From Streptococcus infantis (GTDB taxonomy: Bacteria; Bacillota; Bacilli; Lactobacillales; Streptococcaceae), in assembly GCF_019929665.1 (NCBI RefSeq), contig NZ_JAHZPZ010000001.1:496001-560000 (forward strand): a stretch of DNA of 64,000 nt, read 5' to 3'. The notes beneath the pieces are model-generated. The model had not been told where the DNA came from. It worked only from the letters and a program-made list of their open reading frames with translations, and ran no database searches. This document shows, one piece after another, positions 35,853 through 44,956 of this stretch (position 1 is the first letter of the stretch; each line of letters opens with the position of its first letter). Made by a program: the position numbers and the translations under genes.

Positions 35853-37111
35853 TAGTCCACCATTTCTGGATTTTCAACCACAACCCATGGCAAACCGTAT
35901 TTATTTAAAGCTTCCATGAATGGGTCTGGATCCAACTCTTCAAGGTTATAAACTCCTGGTTGTTTCCATGTACCATCCATCACTAATTTTGTCCCAATCA
36001 TGGCAGGAACACCTGTTGTGTAAGAAATGGCTTGTGAACCAACCTCTGCATAGCACTCCTGATGGTCGCAAACATTGTAGATGTAGATGGTCTTTTCAAC
36101 GCCATCTTTGATACCTGTAAAGATACATCCGATATTTGTTTTACCAACAGTACGTGGGCCAAGGCTGGCAGGATCTGGAAGCAAGGCTTTCAAGAATTGG
36201 ATTGGTACGATTTCTTGTCCGTTAAAATTAATAGCATCTGTACGAAGGAGACCAACGTTTTCCAAGCATTTCATGTGAGTTAAATAAGATTGACCAAAAG
36301 TCATAAAGAAGCGAATTCGTTTAACACCTGGAATGTTCTTTGCTAATGATTCGATTTCTTCATGGTGGAGGAGATACATGTCTTTTTGACCAACTTGAGG
36401 GAAATTATACTCACGTTTGATAGACATGGCTTCGACTTCTACCCATTTTCCATCTTCCCAGTAAGAACCTGGTGCAGAAACCTCACGTAGATTGATTTCT
36501 GGGTTAAAGTTTGTCGCAAATGGATAACCGTGGTCACCACCATTACAGTCTAAAATATCGATATAGTGGATTTCGTCAAAGTAATGTTTGAGTGCATAAG
36601 CTGAAAAGACACTGGTTACACCTGGGTCAAAACCAGAACCCAGAAGAGCGGTCAAGCCTGCTTCCTTGAATTTTTCTTGATAAGCCCACTGCCATGAGTA
36701 GTCAAAGTAAGCTGTAAAACCAAGTTCTTTGCAACGTTTCTCATAAATAGCACGCCATTCAGAGTCTTCTGTATCCTCGGCCTCATAGTTGGCAGTATCG
36801 ATATAGTGGACACCTGTTGCCAAACAAGCATCCATAATAGTCAAGTCTTGATAAGGCAAAGCTACGTTCAAAACAGCTTCTGGTTTGTAGCTTTCGATCA
36901 AGGCAATCACTTCTTCTACCTTGTCAGCATCAAGAGCAGCTGTTTCAATTTTAGTACTTGTTTTGCCTTCTAATTTAGCCTTCAAATCATCGCATTTTGA
37001 CTTGGTACGGCTAGCAATCATAATTTCTTTAAAAGTTTCGCTATCTTGGCAAATCTTTGAAATAGCAACTTGGGCAACTCCCCCACATCCAATAACTAAT
37101 AAACGACTCAT
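35852..37111 (-). CDS. lys1: Carboxynorspermidine/carboxyspermidine synthase (saccharopine dehydrogenase family)
   Basis: 419 residues. Reductively condenses aspartate semialdehyde with a diamine to carboxy(nor)spermidine using NADPH. The N-terminal Rossmann motif is VIGCGGVAQVAISK; family features include DTANYEAEDTEDSEWRAIYE near residue 142 and GSGFDPGVTSVFSAYA near 182. Often mis-named saccharopine dehydrogenase; with nspC next door the polyamine role is much more likely. Overlaps speE by ATGA. Confidence 0.93.
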   Translation of the reverse strand: MSRLLVIGCGGVAQVAISKICQDSETFKEIMIASRTKSKCDDLKAKLEGKTSTKIETAALDADKVEEVIALIESYKPEAVLNVALPYQDLTIMDACLATGVHYIDTANYEAEDTEDSEWRAIYEKRCKELGFTAYFDYSWQWAYQEKFKEAGLTALLGSGFDPGVTSVFSAYALKHYFDEIHYIDILDCNGGDHGYPFATNFNPEINLREVSAPGSYWEDGKWVEVEAMSIKREYNFPQVGQKDMYLLHHEEIESLAKNIPGVKRIRFFMTFGQSYLTHMKCLENVGLLRTDAINFNGQEIVPIQFLKALLPDPASLGPRTVGKTNIGCIFTGIKDGVEKTIYIYNVCDHQECYAEVGSQAISYTTGVPAMIGTKLVMDGTWKQPGVYNLEELDPDPFMEALNKYGLPWVVVENPEMVD

Positions 37112-37968
37112 TTTTTTCCTTCCTCTTCTTCTAAAATGTCTTCTACATACTTAGGCAACATAAAGGCCCCCACATGTAAGTTTGCAGTGTAATATTCCGT
37201 AAATAACTGGCGTTTTTTCCAGCCTTCCTTGTCAAAATCTTTGACAGGGTGATATTTTTTCGATGCAAATCCAAACAACCAATAGCCCGCAGGACTAGTT
37301 GGGATATGTGCCTGATAAACTCGGCTGATTGGAAAGGCTTGATTGACCTTGCGGTGCATACTTCGGCAAGCTGACTCATCTTCGTCAAAGAAAGGACTAC
37401 CATGCTGGTAGATCATGATACCGTCTTCTTTCAAAGCTCTATAGCTATTGCCGTAAAATTCCTTGGTAAAGAGCCCTTCCGTATGGCCAAATGGATCTGT
37501 CGCATCGTTGATGATGATGTCATAATCATCTTCACAGTTTCTCAAAAATCTCAGTCCATTTTGGTAGTAAATGGTGACACGAGGGTCATCAAGTCCTGCA
37601 GCAAAATCAGGGAAGTATTCTCGACAAACCTCAACCAGCATCTCATCTGGTTCTACAATATCGATTTGTTCCAATTCAGGATATAGTGTCAAAACCTGGG
37701 CAACTCCACCGTCACCACCCCCAATAACCAAGACTTTCTTTGGATTTGGATGGACAGCCATAGGAACGTGAACCGTCATTTCATTGTAGACGAAATCATC
37801 CGCATCTGAGAACAAAACGTGCCCATTTAAAATTAACACTTTCCCAAAAGCTGGTGTATCTAATACTTCAATATCCTGCCATTCACTTTGACCAGAATAC
37901 AGTTGTTTTGCTGTTCTCATCGTTAACTTAACATCTGGAGTATGAACTTCAGAAAACCATAAATCCAT
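37108..37968 (-). CDS. speE: Spermidine synthase
   Basis: Aminopropyltransferase, 286 residues. VLVIGGGDGGVAQVLTLYPE near residue 80 binds decarboxylated SAM, and DVIINDATDPFGHTE near 148 holds the catalytic Asp. No SAM decarboxylase gene is visible in the window, and the operon also has the carboxyspermidine route, so the true in vivo substrate is uncertain. It directly follows speA (no gap). Confidence 0.94.
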   Translation of the reverse strand: MDLWFSEVHTPDVKLTMRTAKQLYSGQSEWQDIEVLDTPAFGKVLILNGHVLFSDADDFVYNEMTVHVPMAVHPNPKKVLVIGGGDGGVAQVLTLYPELEQIDIVEPDEMLVEVCREYFPDFAAGLDDPRVTIYYQNGLRFLRNCEDDYDIIINDATDPFGHTEGLFTKEFYGNSYRALKEDGIMIYQHGSPFFDEDESACRSMHRKVNQAFPISRVYQAHIPTSPAGYWLFGFASKKYHPVKDFDKEGWKKRQLFTEYYTANLHVGAFMLPKYVEDILEEEEGKK

Positions 37969-39423
37969 CTAGTTCTCCTTTCTCTCAATAACATTGATGT
38001 GATTGACCTCTGGATCTTCCGTTCCTTGGAGGGAACAACCACGTTCTTTGGCAAATTGGATATAATCGACAATTTCTCGTGTAATCCGTTCACCTGGCGC
38101 TAGGATTGGAATACCTGGAGGATAGCACATGACAAATTCCCCACAGACCTGGCCAACGGACTCGTCCAATGTTAAGCTTCTTCTATCTGCATAGAAGGCT
38201 TCCTGAGGAGACAGCACCAACTCTGGTTGGATATATTCTCCAGCAATCAAGTCCTTCCCATCTCGCGAGTAGAGTCTCTTGATATCAGCTAAAGCACCGA
38301 CCAAGCGTTCAATGTCTTGGATACGGTCACCAATCGAAATGTAGGCTAAGATATTGCCTATATCACCAAACTCAATTTGAATGTCATATTCATCTCGTAA
38401 GAGATCATAAACTTCAATCCCTGTTAGACCAATCCCCTGAGTGTAAACTGACAGCTTGGTTACATCAAAATCACAAACTGATACACCATCTACTAGTTCT
38501 TTTGAGTAGGCATAGTAGCCACCGATGGCATTGATTTCACGACGTGCGTACTCAGATAGCTCAATGACCTTTTCAAAGGACTCCTTACCACGAAGGGCTA
38601 GGTTTCTACGAGAAACATCTAGACTAGCCATTAGCAAGTAGGATGCTGATGTTGACTGTGTCAGATTAATAATCTGGCGTACGTACTCAGGATTCATCTG
38701 ATTGCCAACCAAAAGAAGGGAACTTTGAGTCAAGCTGCCACCGGACTTATGCATGGATACAGCTGACATATCTGCTCCTGCGTCCATAGCAGACAGAGGA
38801 AGTTTATCTGTAAAGTGCAGATGAGCGCCGTGCGCCTCGTCTACTAAGACTTTCATTCCCGCTGCGTGTGCCATCTCTGTTAAACCCTTAAGATCTGAAC
38901 AAATCCCATAATAGGTTGGATTGTTAATGAGTATAGCCTTGGCATCCGGATGTTCCTTGATTGCTTGGGCAACACGCTCATTTTCAAGCCCCAAAGCAAT
39001 ACCAATTTTTGGATCCACACTCATCTCGATATAGATGGGAATAGCCCCGCATAAAACTAGCGCATTAATTGCTGATTTATGGACATTTCGTGGAAGTATG
39101 ATTTTATCACCTGATTTACAGGTAGAAAGAATCATGGTCTGCACGGATGAAGTTGTCCCACCAATCATCAAAAAGGCATGAGCAGCACCAAATGCTTCTG
39201 CCGCTAACTCTTCCGCTTCTCTAATAATCGAAATGGGATGTCCTAGATTGTCCAAGGGCTTCATAGAATTGACATCGATCCCAACACATTTCTCACCCAG
39301 AAGTTCCACTAATTCCGGGTTCCCACGACCACGCTTATGACCTGGTACATCGAAAGGTACAATTCTTTTTTTTCGTAACTTTACCAGCCCCTCATAGATA
39401 GGAGCTTGGTTTTGATTTAACAT
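37969..39423 (-). CDS. speA: Orn/Lys/Arg decarboxylase (arginine or lysine decarboxylase)
   Basis: 484 residues from the ATG at 39423 (MLNQNQAPIYEGL); a longer frame to 39459 is less likely since the GGAG site lies between. PLP fold-type I amino-acid decarboxylase with the Schiff-base lysine in VSMHKSGGSLTQS near residue 226 and DVPGHKRGRGN near 27. In pneumococci it is annotated cad (lysine) or speA; with agmatine deiminase downstream, arginine to agmatine is the better fit. First gene of speA-speE-lys1-nspC-aguA-aguB. The message has an unusually long structured leader ending in a terminator. Confidence 0.93.
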   Translation of the reverse strand: MLNQNQAPIYEGLVKLRKKRIVPFDVPGHKRGRGNPELVELLGEKCVGIDVNSMKPLDNLGHPISIIREAEELAAEAFGAAHAFLMIGGTTSSVQTMILSTCKSGDKIILPRNVHKSAINALVLCGAIPIYIEMSVDPKIGIALGLENERVAQAIKEHPDAKAILINNPTYYGICSDLKGLTEMAHAAGMKVLVDEAHGAHLHFTDKLPLSAMDAGADMSAVSMHKSGGSLTQSSLLLVGNQMNPEYVRQIINLTQSTSASYLLMASLDVSRRNLALRGKESFEKVIELSEYARREINAIGGYYAYSKELVDGVSVCDFDVTKLSVYTQGIGLTGIEVYDLLRDEYDIQIEFGDIGNILAYISIGDRIQDIERLVGALADIKRLYSRDGKDLIAGEYIQPELVLSPQEAFYADRRSLTLDESVGQVCGEFVMCYPPGIPILAPGERITREIVDYIQFAKERGCSLQGTEDPEVNHINVIERKEN

Positions 39424-39488
39424 TATAGAGACATACTCCTTTATCATAGTTATTTTCACCTTATGTAAGGCTCTAAAGGATACTTATG

Positions 39489-39516
39489 AAAAAAAGAGCA
39501 GGTTGGCACCTGCTCT
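39489..39516 (-). terminator. Intrinsic terminator ahead of speA (leader end)
   Basis: AGAGCAGGT-GCCA-ACCTGCTCT then a T-run on the minus strand, 66 bases before the speA ATG. Because it lies between the promoter and the first gene it must be by-passed to express the operon, so it is a candidate attenuator. Confidence 0.85.
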
Positions 39517-39820
39517 ACAATCTACTGACGTGTTTATGTTTGTTTCTTTTGAGTATGTCTGTTCCTGATGTTTCCTAACTCTCTAGTAGCAAATATTACG
39601 TACTTTATTGATCGTTTCACAAGATGACGTGTGCTTTCACCACACTAACAAATCTATACGAATTAGGACAAGTGTCCTAACATCAACTTATAAAAGTAGG
39701 CTTTTAACCCTATCAATAATGTGGCTTTTCAACCACGCTTCGGCATTCAACCCTGCCTGTCCGTAGGCATTTTTTACTCGGGTTTATATTTGCTAGAAAA
39801 CATCATCTCATTTTCTAAGC
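39489..39820 (-). ncRNA. Structured leader RNA of the polyamine operon
   Basis: About 330 bases transcribed leftwards from the promoter at 39827-39855. It contains at least six simple hairpins: TGCCT/AGGCA (about 39756-39771), GTGGTT-GAAA-AGCCAC (near 39720-39737), TAGG/CCTA near 39700, TTAGGACA/TGTCCTAA (39663-39680), GTGTG/CACAC (about 39630-39646) and the terminator stem. Several have GAAA-type loops. No long open frame. It matches none of the riboswitch, T-box, tmRNA or RNase P patterns I know. It could be a ligand-responsive attenuator (polyamine, arginine) or an independent small RNA. Confidence 0.6.
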
Positions 39821-39826
39821 TTCATT

Positions 39827-39855
39827 ACTATAACATGTTTTGACTAGCTTGTAAA
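39827..39855 (-). promoter_or_regulatory. Promoter of the speA leader
   Basis: Minus strand TTTACA (39850-39855), 17 bases, TATAGT (39827-39832). Start near 39820. Confidence 0.7.
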
Positions 39856-40009
39856 GTACTTTTTTGTAAAAAATTTATGTTTTGTTCGTAAAATTTATTT
39901 AATTTCAAAATAGAAATCGTTTTACATTTAAATCAAAAACAAAAAAAGGAACTAAATAAATTAATTCCTATAGATAGTCATAAGCAAATTCAACTATTCA
40001 AAATCGTAC

Positions 40010-41026
40010 TTACTCATCACGCGCAACTTTGGCAGCTAGTTCAAAATCAGTCATCAAATAATTTTCATCTAGATGGATAAGACTATAATACTCATTCCAA
40101 AATAGAGAGTCACTGTTACTTGACCACTGTAATCCATACCACAATTGAGTGACATCACTTGTATTTGATGGGGGGATTGACCATAGATGCTTTTTGAAAG
40201 TTTCTTTAACAAGAGGAAGGTCCAGTCGACTAGTCAAGTCGAGTTCATCTAACTTGAAAGCGATAGAATGTTTCTTTGCTTCTTCAATACTGTCCTTATT
40301 AAATCGAATTTGAATAACCTTAGAATCTTCTAAAACCACGTCCTTATCTTCTGCCCCGTAAAAGGAAATACTGCCCAGTACTATGCCATCTTTTGCAAAG
40401 AGATAGGGAGCGTAGGGAACAGCATTGCTATCAAGTCTGAAGCCTTTTTCGATAATGACTGGTTTATCTCCTGAATACTTTTGGAAATTGCCATCTGTCA
40501 GGAGGTCTTCGTAGTCGCTAGCACCATCACCTTGTCTTACATAGATATCAAATCCAGCTTCCATCAGATCACTTGCTTTGGTTTCTGCTAATGTGATTTT
40601 ACTTTCATTAATTTGCAAAATTGGTGTTTGAGGTGGCAAACCAATCGTGAGATTAAACATAACTCCTACTAGAAAGACTAGGAAGGTTATAAGGAGGGCA
40701 AGTAAAGACTTTCCAGTCCTTTTTCTTGCATTGAAAAGAGCCATTATAGCAGGGAGGAGGATCATTTTGGCTAAAATAGAATTCCCTACACCGCCTCTAT
40801 TTAAGGTCTGAAAAGCAAAAATCCCTGCGATGGCAATCAGTGTCAGGTAGACCAAAATCTCACCTAAACCTAGTTTTTCTGTTCGAGTTTCTTGATTTAC
40901 AGGAGTTTCGTACAATGACTGCCCATTCTCTTTCCTCTTTTTTAGAAAGAGATAAAAACCCAGACCGAGTAGCAGATTAAAAATTGCAAAAGCAATTAAA
41001 GTACCTATAATCACCGTTCTACCCAT
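40010..41026 (-). CDS. Hypothetical membrane protein (ETKAS family, member 1)
   Basis: 338 residues. Several N-terminal hydrophobic segments (IIGTLIAFAIFNLLLGLGFYL; ILVYLTLIAIAGIFAF; LLALLITFLVFLVGVMF), then an extracellular C-terminal domain starting with LQINESKITLAETKASDLME near residue 138. The same ITL.ETKASxLxxxGF block occurs in the divergent gene to the right. No known function; the exported half may bind a ligand. Confidence 0.7.
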   Translation of the reverse strand: MGRTVIIGTLIAFAIFNLLLGLGFYLFLKKRKENGQSLYETPVNQETRTEKLGLGEILVYLTLIAIAGIFAFQTLNRGGVGNSILAKMILLPAIMALFNARKRTGKSLLALLITFLVFLVGVMFNLTIGLPPQTPILQINESKITLAETKASDLMEAGFDIYVRQGDGASDYEDLLTDGNFQKYSGDKPVIIEKGFRLDSNAVPYAPYLFAKDGIVLGSISFYGAEDKDVVLEDSKVIQIRFNKDSIEEAKKHSIAFKLDELDLTSRLDLPLVKETFKKHLWSIPPSNTSDVTQLWYGLQWSSNSDSLFWNEYYSLIHLDENYLMTDFELAAKVARDE

Positions 41027-41277
41027 GGCTCTCTACTCCTTTATGTTCTCTCTCAAATCTTATCTTTCTCTTCATTGTCCAATTCCCAATCAATAAAACC
41101 ATTAAGAAGAAGGGGGCAGCCTTCTATCATCACAATCGGTAAAGCTTAAATGGCAATGATTCTCCTCTTTTTATCTTTAAGGAAACTGCTGATATTTCTA
41201 GCTCTATTTCCCTAGAAAGTGCTATAATGGAGCTAACAAAATTGTTCTCTAGCAATTGAAAAACGGGGGAAGTAGTC

Positions 41278-42297
41278 ATGCTCACCACTATAGTTTTAGG
41301 ATTTTATGCTCTTTTCTTTCTATACTTGTGCTTTACTATCTATCTCTATATTAGACTTGTAGTTGCGGTTAAAAAAGGCAAAGACATTCCCAAATGGATT
41401 TATAAACTTGGCCATGCTATTCAAGGAAGAATTCACGTTGACTATGAAGAAATCACTGATGCTAATGCCCTTAAAGAGATTCATTGGTTCTTGCTAATCT
41501 ATTTAATCGTAAATCTACTCGTATTGGCTGTCTTCTACTATCATGGTAATAGCTTTCCTCAAGCCATTTATGAATGTTTGAAAAAACAATTTTTTATCGT
41601 AATTGTTAGTATGGTTTTAAAAAGTATTGGCAAATTTGTTGTACTCGCTATAAGAAAAAACTTTCATAACAGTCATGTCTATGCATCAACCAACGCTTTT
41701 ATCGGGACAGCTTTTTTAACGAGTTATGTTTTTATGTTTTGCATGATGATGAGTGGCCTTCCAGCTCAACCTGTTCCAGTAACCATTCAAGATACCACTA
41801 TCATTATCGGGGAGACCAAGGCTTCCGAGCTTTTAGACCAAGGCTTTAGCTTCGAAGATAAAAGTCCAGAGAGTCCCATCACCAATCCCAAAAACGACCA
41901 CTTCTATTACGGTCAGCTTCTAGAAGTCAAGCGGGATAATCAATCCTACGGCTTTATGAGCCTTACTCCCACAGGAAGAGATACTGATCAACTTAAAAAC
42001 TGCGTCATCACCTATTACAGAACACCTAAGGATAGCAATCAACTAGAAAAAATTTCCATCAATCATGTCAAGCTAGCAAATCTCAAGCTCCAAGATTTTC
42101 AAAGACGAAAATTAATCAATATCTTCGAAGTCAATCCTGCTGATTATAATGTCTCTGATAAGGATAACAATTTTATCCTAACCATTCAAACAGCAGATTA
42201 CGACCTCTGGAAAAGGTACCGTATTGAATCCAAGTTCAATTCAGATGGTTCGATTGATAGCTATGGAGTCAGAGCCCAGCATAGCATGTGGGAATGA
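41278..42297 (+). CDS. Hypothetical membrane protein (ETKAS family, member 2)
   Basis: 339 residues, four or so N-terminal membrane helices (LTTIVLGFYALFFLYLC; FLLIYLIVNLLVLAVFYY; FFIVIVSMVLKSIG; FIGTAFLTSYVFMFC) and a C-terminal outer domain with TIQDTTIIIGETKASELLDQ near residue 165. Length and layout match the leftward gene at 40010-41026, so they are diverged copies in opposite orientation. A TATAAT-like box lies near 41223. Role unknown. Confidence 0.7.
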   Translation: MLTTIVLGFYALFFLYLCFTIYLYIRLVVAVKKGKDIPKWIYKLGHAIQGRIHVDYEEITDANALKEIHWFLLIYLIVNLLVLAVFYYHGNSFPQAIYECLKKQFFIVIVSMVLKSIGKFVVLAIRKNFHNSHVYASTNAFIGTAFLTSYVFMFCMMMSGLPAQPVPVTIQDTTIIIGETKASELLDQGFSFEDKSPESPITNPKNDHFYYGQLLEVKRDNQSYGFMSLTPTGRDTDQLKNCVITYYRTPKDSNQLEKISINHVKLANLKLQDFQRRKLINIFEVNPADYNVSDKDNNFILTIQTADYDLWKRYRIESKFNSDGSIDSYGVRAQHSMWE

Positions 42298-42358
42298 TGG
42301 AGTGTTAGCTTTAGTCATTAGTAAGCATATAATCAAATAGATGAGCGTTTAGGCGTTC

Positions 42359-42670
42359 CTACTTGATTTTATGCTTATTCATTTTTTCTTGGAAAATATC
42401 TGTAAGAATTTGTCGTAATTCTTGAGCTTCTTTTTCTGGAAGTTGCCCTTCTTGTTTAGCAACAGCGTACAATTCCGGATATTCAAGAGAAATTCTCTTG
42501 ACAGTACGTGTAATCGCATGTTTTCTAACAAAAAATGGAATACGCTTAATGTATTCTTGAGGGATCAACGCGATAATTTTGTCAGCAGTTTCTTTATCAC
42601 TCAGTTTAGAAAAAGTTAATCCCTTTTTAATCATTTCTTGTTCTTGTTTCGTAAAATCTTGTAATTCCAT
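42359..42670 (-). CDS. Hypothetical protein, helical
   Basis: 103 residues from the ATG at 42670 (GAGGAGTAGACAT upstream). Charged and helical (FTKQEQEMIKKGLTFSKLSD; RKHAITRTVKRISLEYPEL). No signal or membrane segment. Grouped with the next two genes by short gaps, so probably one operon with the DUF4300 lipoprotein. Confidence 0.65.
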   Translation of the reverse strand: MELQDFTKQEQEMIKKGLTFSKLSDKETADKIIALIPQEYIKRIPFFVRKHAITRTVKRISLEYPELYAVAKQEGQLPEKEAQELRQILTDIFQEKMNKHKIK

Positions 42671-42674
42671 ATGT

Positions 42675-42857
42675 CTACTCCTCATCTTCACTAACTTCCC
42701 AAATCTCTGCTTGGTAAGGTTCTCCATCTTCATCGTATCGATTGATATAACCAATAAACCTTTCATTTTTTCTTGGTCTCTGCTGGTTTCCTTTGATAAC
42801 CCAAACAGCCCATACTCCTATTAGGAATAAGACTATCAGTCCAAACAATACATCCAT
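42675..42857 (-). CDS. Small single-span membrane protein
   Basis: 60 residues from the ATG at 42857 (AAAGGAGTAGACATA upstream). One membrane helix (LFGLIVLFLIGVWAVWVI) then a short acidic cytoplasmic tail. Between the DUF4300 lipoprotein and the helical protein. Role unknown. Confidence 0.7.
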   Translation of the reverse strand: MDVLFGLIVLFLIGVWAVWVIKGNQQRPRKNERFIGYINRYDEDGEPYQAEIWEVSEDEE

Positions 42858-42870
42858 TATGTCTACTCCT

Positions 42871-43749
42871 TTAAAATTGAACCCACTTATCATTATCCAT
42901 AATAAATGGTTTAGCTAGACCTTCTCCTGTATAGTTTTCGTATTTTGTATCTAGATATTTGTAACAATCTTCCTTGGTCGCAAATTTGATGGCTTGATAA
43001 GGCTCCTCAAAGGTTAACTTTTCGACAAAGAGATACCCATCCTCGCTTGGTACAAGTATCCCGACATGGCCAATAAAGAGGGATTGACCATCCAAGTCAT
43101 CATGTACTACTACAGAGAGCATTCTTGCATTTTCATTAAATTTGAATTGAGAAAGGAATTGTTCCATCTTTGCAGCATGCACCTTAACATCTGTCGTTGC
43201 TTCGGTCTTGACTCTTGAGAATAAAATATCAAAAGCATCCTTGTCTTCTGCATTAAAGACCTTACCTTTGTCAATGGCATCATTATCGACAAACAAGAGA
43301 GAATCATCTTTCTCTAATTTAGGAATTTCAATAGAATTTTTCAATAAACAATAACTGTTAATACGACAGTTGGTACCGACAAAATCACCCTTTTTAGGTG
43401 CCCATAGATTACTTATCTTTTCAACATCATAGTCTGTTTTTGTAAATGTAGAAAAATCCCCAGTTAAGCCTACTGAACCGACAGTCGCGTTATAATCATT
43501 GACAAGGTTGAAAAATGCATCGACACTTTCTTGATCCAAATGTGCAGCCAAGGCTTTTCGAACTTCTTCTACACTCGGTTGATTGTTCAAATTGCTATAA
43601 GTTGCTTTCCAGGAAACTTGATTCGACTGTGATTGAGTCACTGAAGTTTCAGCAGTACTATCAGAAGTCTTTTGAGTTTGACTACAAGCTACTAAGGTCA
43701 AAAGAAGTGTTGAGCAAAGAGTAACAGTTGCTAATTTTTTAATTTTCAT
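42871..43749 (-). CDS. DUF4300 family lipoprotein
   Basis: 292 residues. Lipoprotein signal (KKLATVTLCSTLLLTLVACS) with the lipobox LVAC and Cys22, then a Ser/Thr/Gln-rich linker and the DUF4300 domain (GTNCRINSYCLLKN near 127; AKPFIMDNDKWVQF at the end). Surface-exposed, unknown role. First of a three-gene leftward group. Confidence 0.85.
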   Translation of the reverse strand: MKIKKLATVTLCSTLLLTLVACSQTQKTSDSTAETSVTQSQSNQVSWKATYSNLNNQPSVEEVRKALAAHLDQESVDAFFNLVNDYNATVGSVGLTGDFSTFTKTDYDVEKISNLWAPKKGDFVGTNCRINSYCLLKNSIEIPKLEKDDSLLFVDNDAIDKGKVFNAEDKDAFDILFSRVKTEATTDVKVHAAKMEQFLSQFKFNENARMLSVVVHDDLDGQSLFIGHVGILVPSEDGYLFVEKLTFEEPYQAIKFATKEDCYKYLDTKYENYTGEGLAKPFIMDNDKWVQF

Positions 43750-43804
43750 AGGCTTTCCTTTATTAAAAAATATCGTTAAAAAGGCTTGTCAAAGTTTAAA
43801 AATC

Positions 43805-44686
43805 TTATTCTTTCGGTTGAGAATAGACCTCGATATGCTGACCTAGCACCTTGATTTCTACTGGTAGGTCATCAGATTTGTCACCATCAACATCCGTTTC
43901 CAATTCAGAATCAGAAGAGATTTTGATATGACGAGCTTTTATATACTCGATATTATCATTTACGACGACATCCCCTTTTAATAAATCAGGGATAACTGAC
44001 AATTTAGTAAGGATTGAGGCATCTTTTAGTATCAAAATATTTGCATAACCATCCTTGTCTTCATCAAAGATTTTTTTGTCAGCGAAATAATTGGTAAGGA
44101 GAACCAAGACATGACTGGCTGGGCCAATGTAATTTCCATTTTCTGTCTCAACTCTAATGTTAAATGCTTGATCTGTCACGACAGACTTCATGGTATTAAT
44201 CGCATAGGCAAGCATACCAAATTTTGTTTTATCTTCTATCCCAACGTTATGGATGGCTTCTGGTAGTGAACCAATACTAAAAATGTATCCGAAATAGTGC
44301 CCATTTGATTTTCCGATATCAATCTTATTGGTAGAATTAAAATCGAGTTCGTCAATGGCACCATCAATATCTTGATTGATTTCTAATAGTTTGGTGATAA
44401 GATTCCCAGTTCCTCCTGGGATAATCGCAAGTTTAGGAATGTAGTCTTTTTCCGCGATACCAGAGATTACTTCATTGACAGTCCCATCTCCACCAAAAAC
44501 AAGAACAGCATCATATCTCTCACGAGAAGCTTCTTCTGCAAAGTTTGTGGCGTCTTGCGCTTTCTCCGTAATTTTAATTTCCACATCTTCAAAATAGTCT
44601 CTAGCTTTATTCTCAAGTTTCACCTTATAATCCAAAGCTTTTTCGCCACCAGAGGTTGGATTGATGATTACCATAATTTTTTTCAT
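43805..44686 (-). CDS. YegS/DgkB-type lipid kinase
   Basis: 293 residues of the diacylglycerol-kinase catalytic family. VIINPTSGGEKALDYK at the start, GGDGTVNEVISGIAEKDY near residue 65 and PGGTGNLITKLL near 93 form the nucleotide and lipid sites. Likely phosphorylates diacylglycerol or a related lipid. A copy of its first ~20 codons occurs in the chimeric frame at 45943-46089. Confidence 0.88.
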   Translation of the reverse strand: MKKIMVIINPTSGGEKALDYKVKLENKARDYFEDVEIKITEKAQDATNFAEEASRERYDAVLVFGGDGTVNEVISGIAEKDYIPKLAIIPGGTGNLITKLLEINQDIDGAIDELDFNSTNKIDIGKSNGHYFGYIFSIGSLPEAIHNVGIEDKTKFGMLAYAINTMKSVVTDQAFNIRVETENGNYIGPASHVLVLLTNYFADKKIFDEDKDGYANILILKDASILTKLSVIPDLLKGDVVVNDNIEYIKARHIKISSDSELETDVDGDKSDDLPVEIKVLGQHIEVYSQPKE

Positions 44687-44956
44687 TTATAATTCTCCTT
44701 ACAACCTAACTATAAAAAATTAAGTTTCAATATAGCTTTTTTAATACTATGCCATTATATAACTAAATTCTCAAAATTAAAAATTGGATGTCCTGAATTT
44801 AAATAGATTGATCTCTTGCCTTTTATTGCCTTAATATTAATTCTTAAAGTTCTTAAGTTTTCAATGTTAAAAATCATGAAGAGTAGAATGCTTGCTACTA
44901 GTATCCTTTGACACTCCATCTTGAGAGAACTTATTAAATCTAGTTAAAAAGGACGT

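Larger units (their letters stand above)
39424..40009. other. Region upstream of speA, non-coding
   Basis: No gene. It holds the leader RNA (39489-39820), its terminator and promoter, and about 150 bases of AT-rich sequence next to the convergent end of the neighbouring hypothetical gene. Confidence 0.6.

Noticed and set aside
37108..39459. Operon as cadaverine (lysine) pathway only
   Set aside because: Agmatine deiminase and carbamoylputrescine amidase in the same operon point to arginine-agmatine-putrescine, although lysine use cannot be excluded.
39489..39820. Leader of speA as tmRNA, 6S RNA, RNase P RNA or T-box
   Set aside because: No CCA-type acceptor stem or tag frame, no single long rod with central bubble, no RNase P conserved blocks, and the GGTGCCAACC loop lacks the T-box antiterminator and specifier stems.
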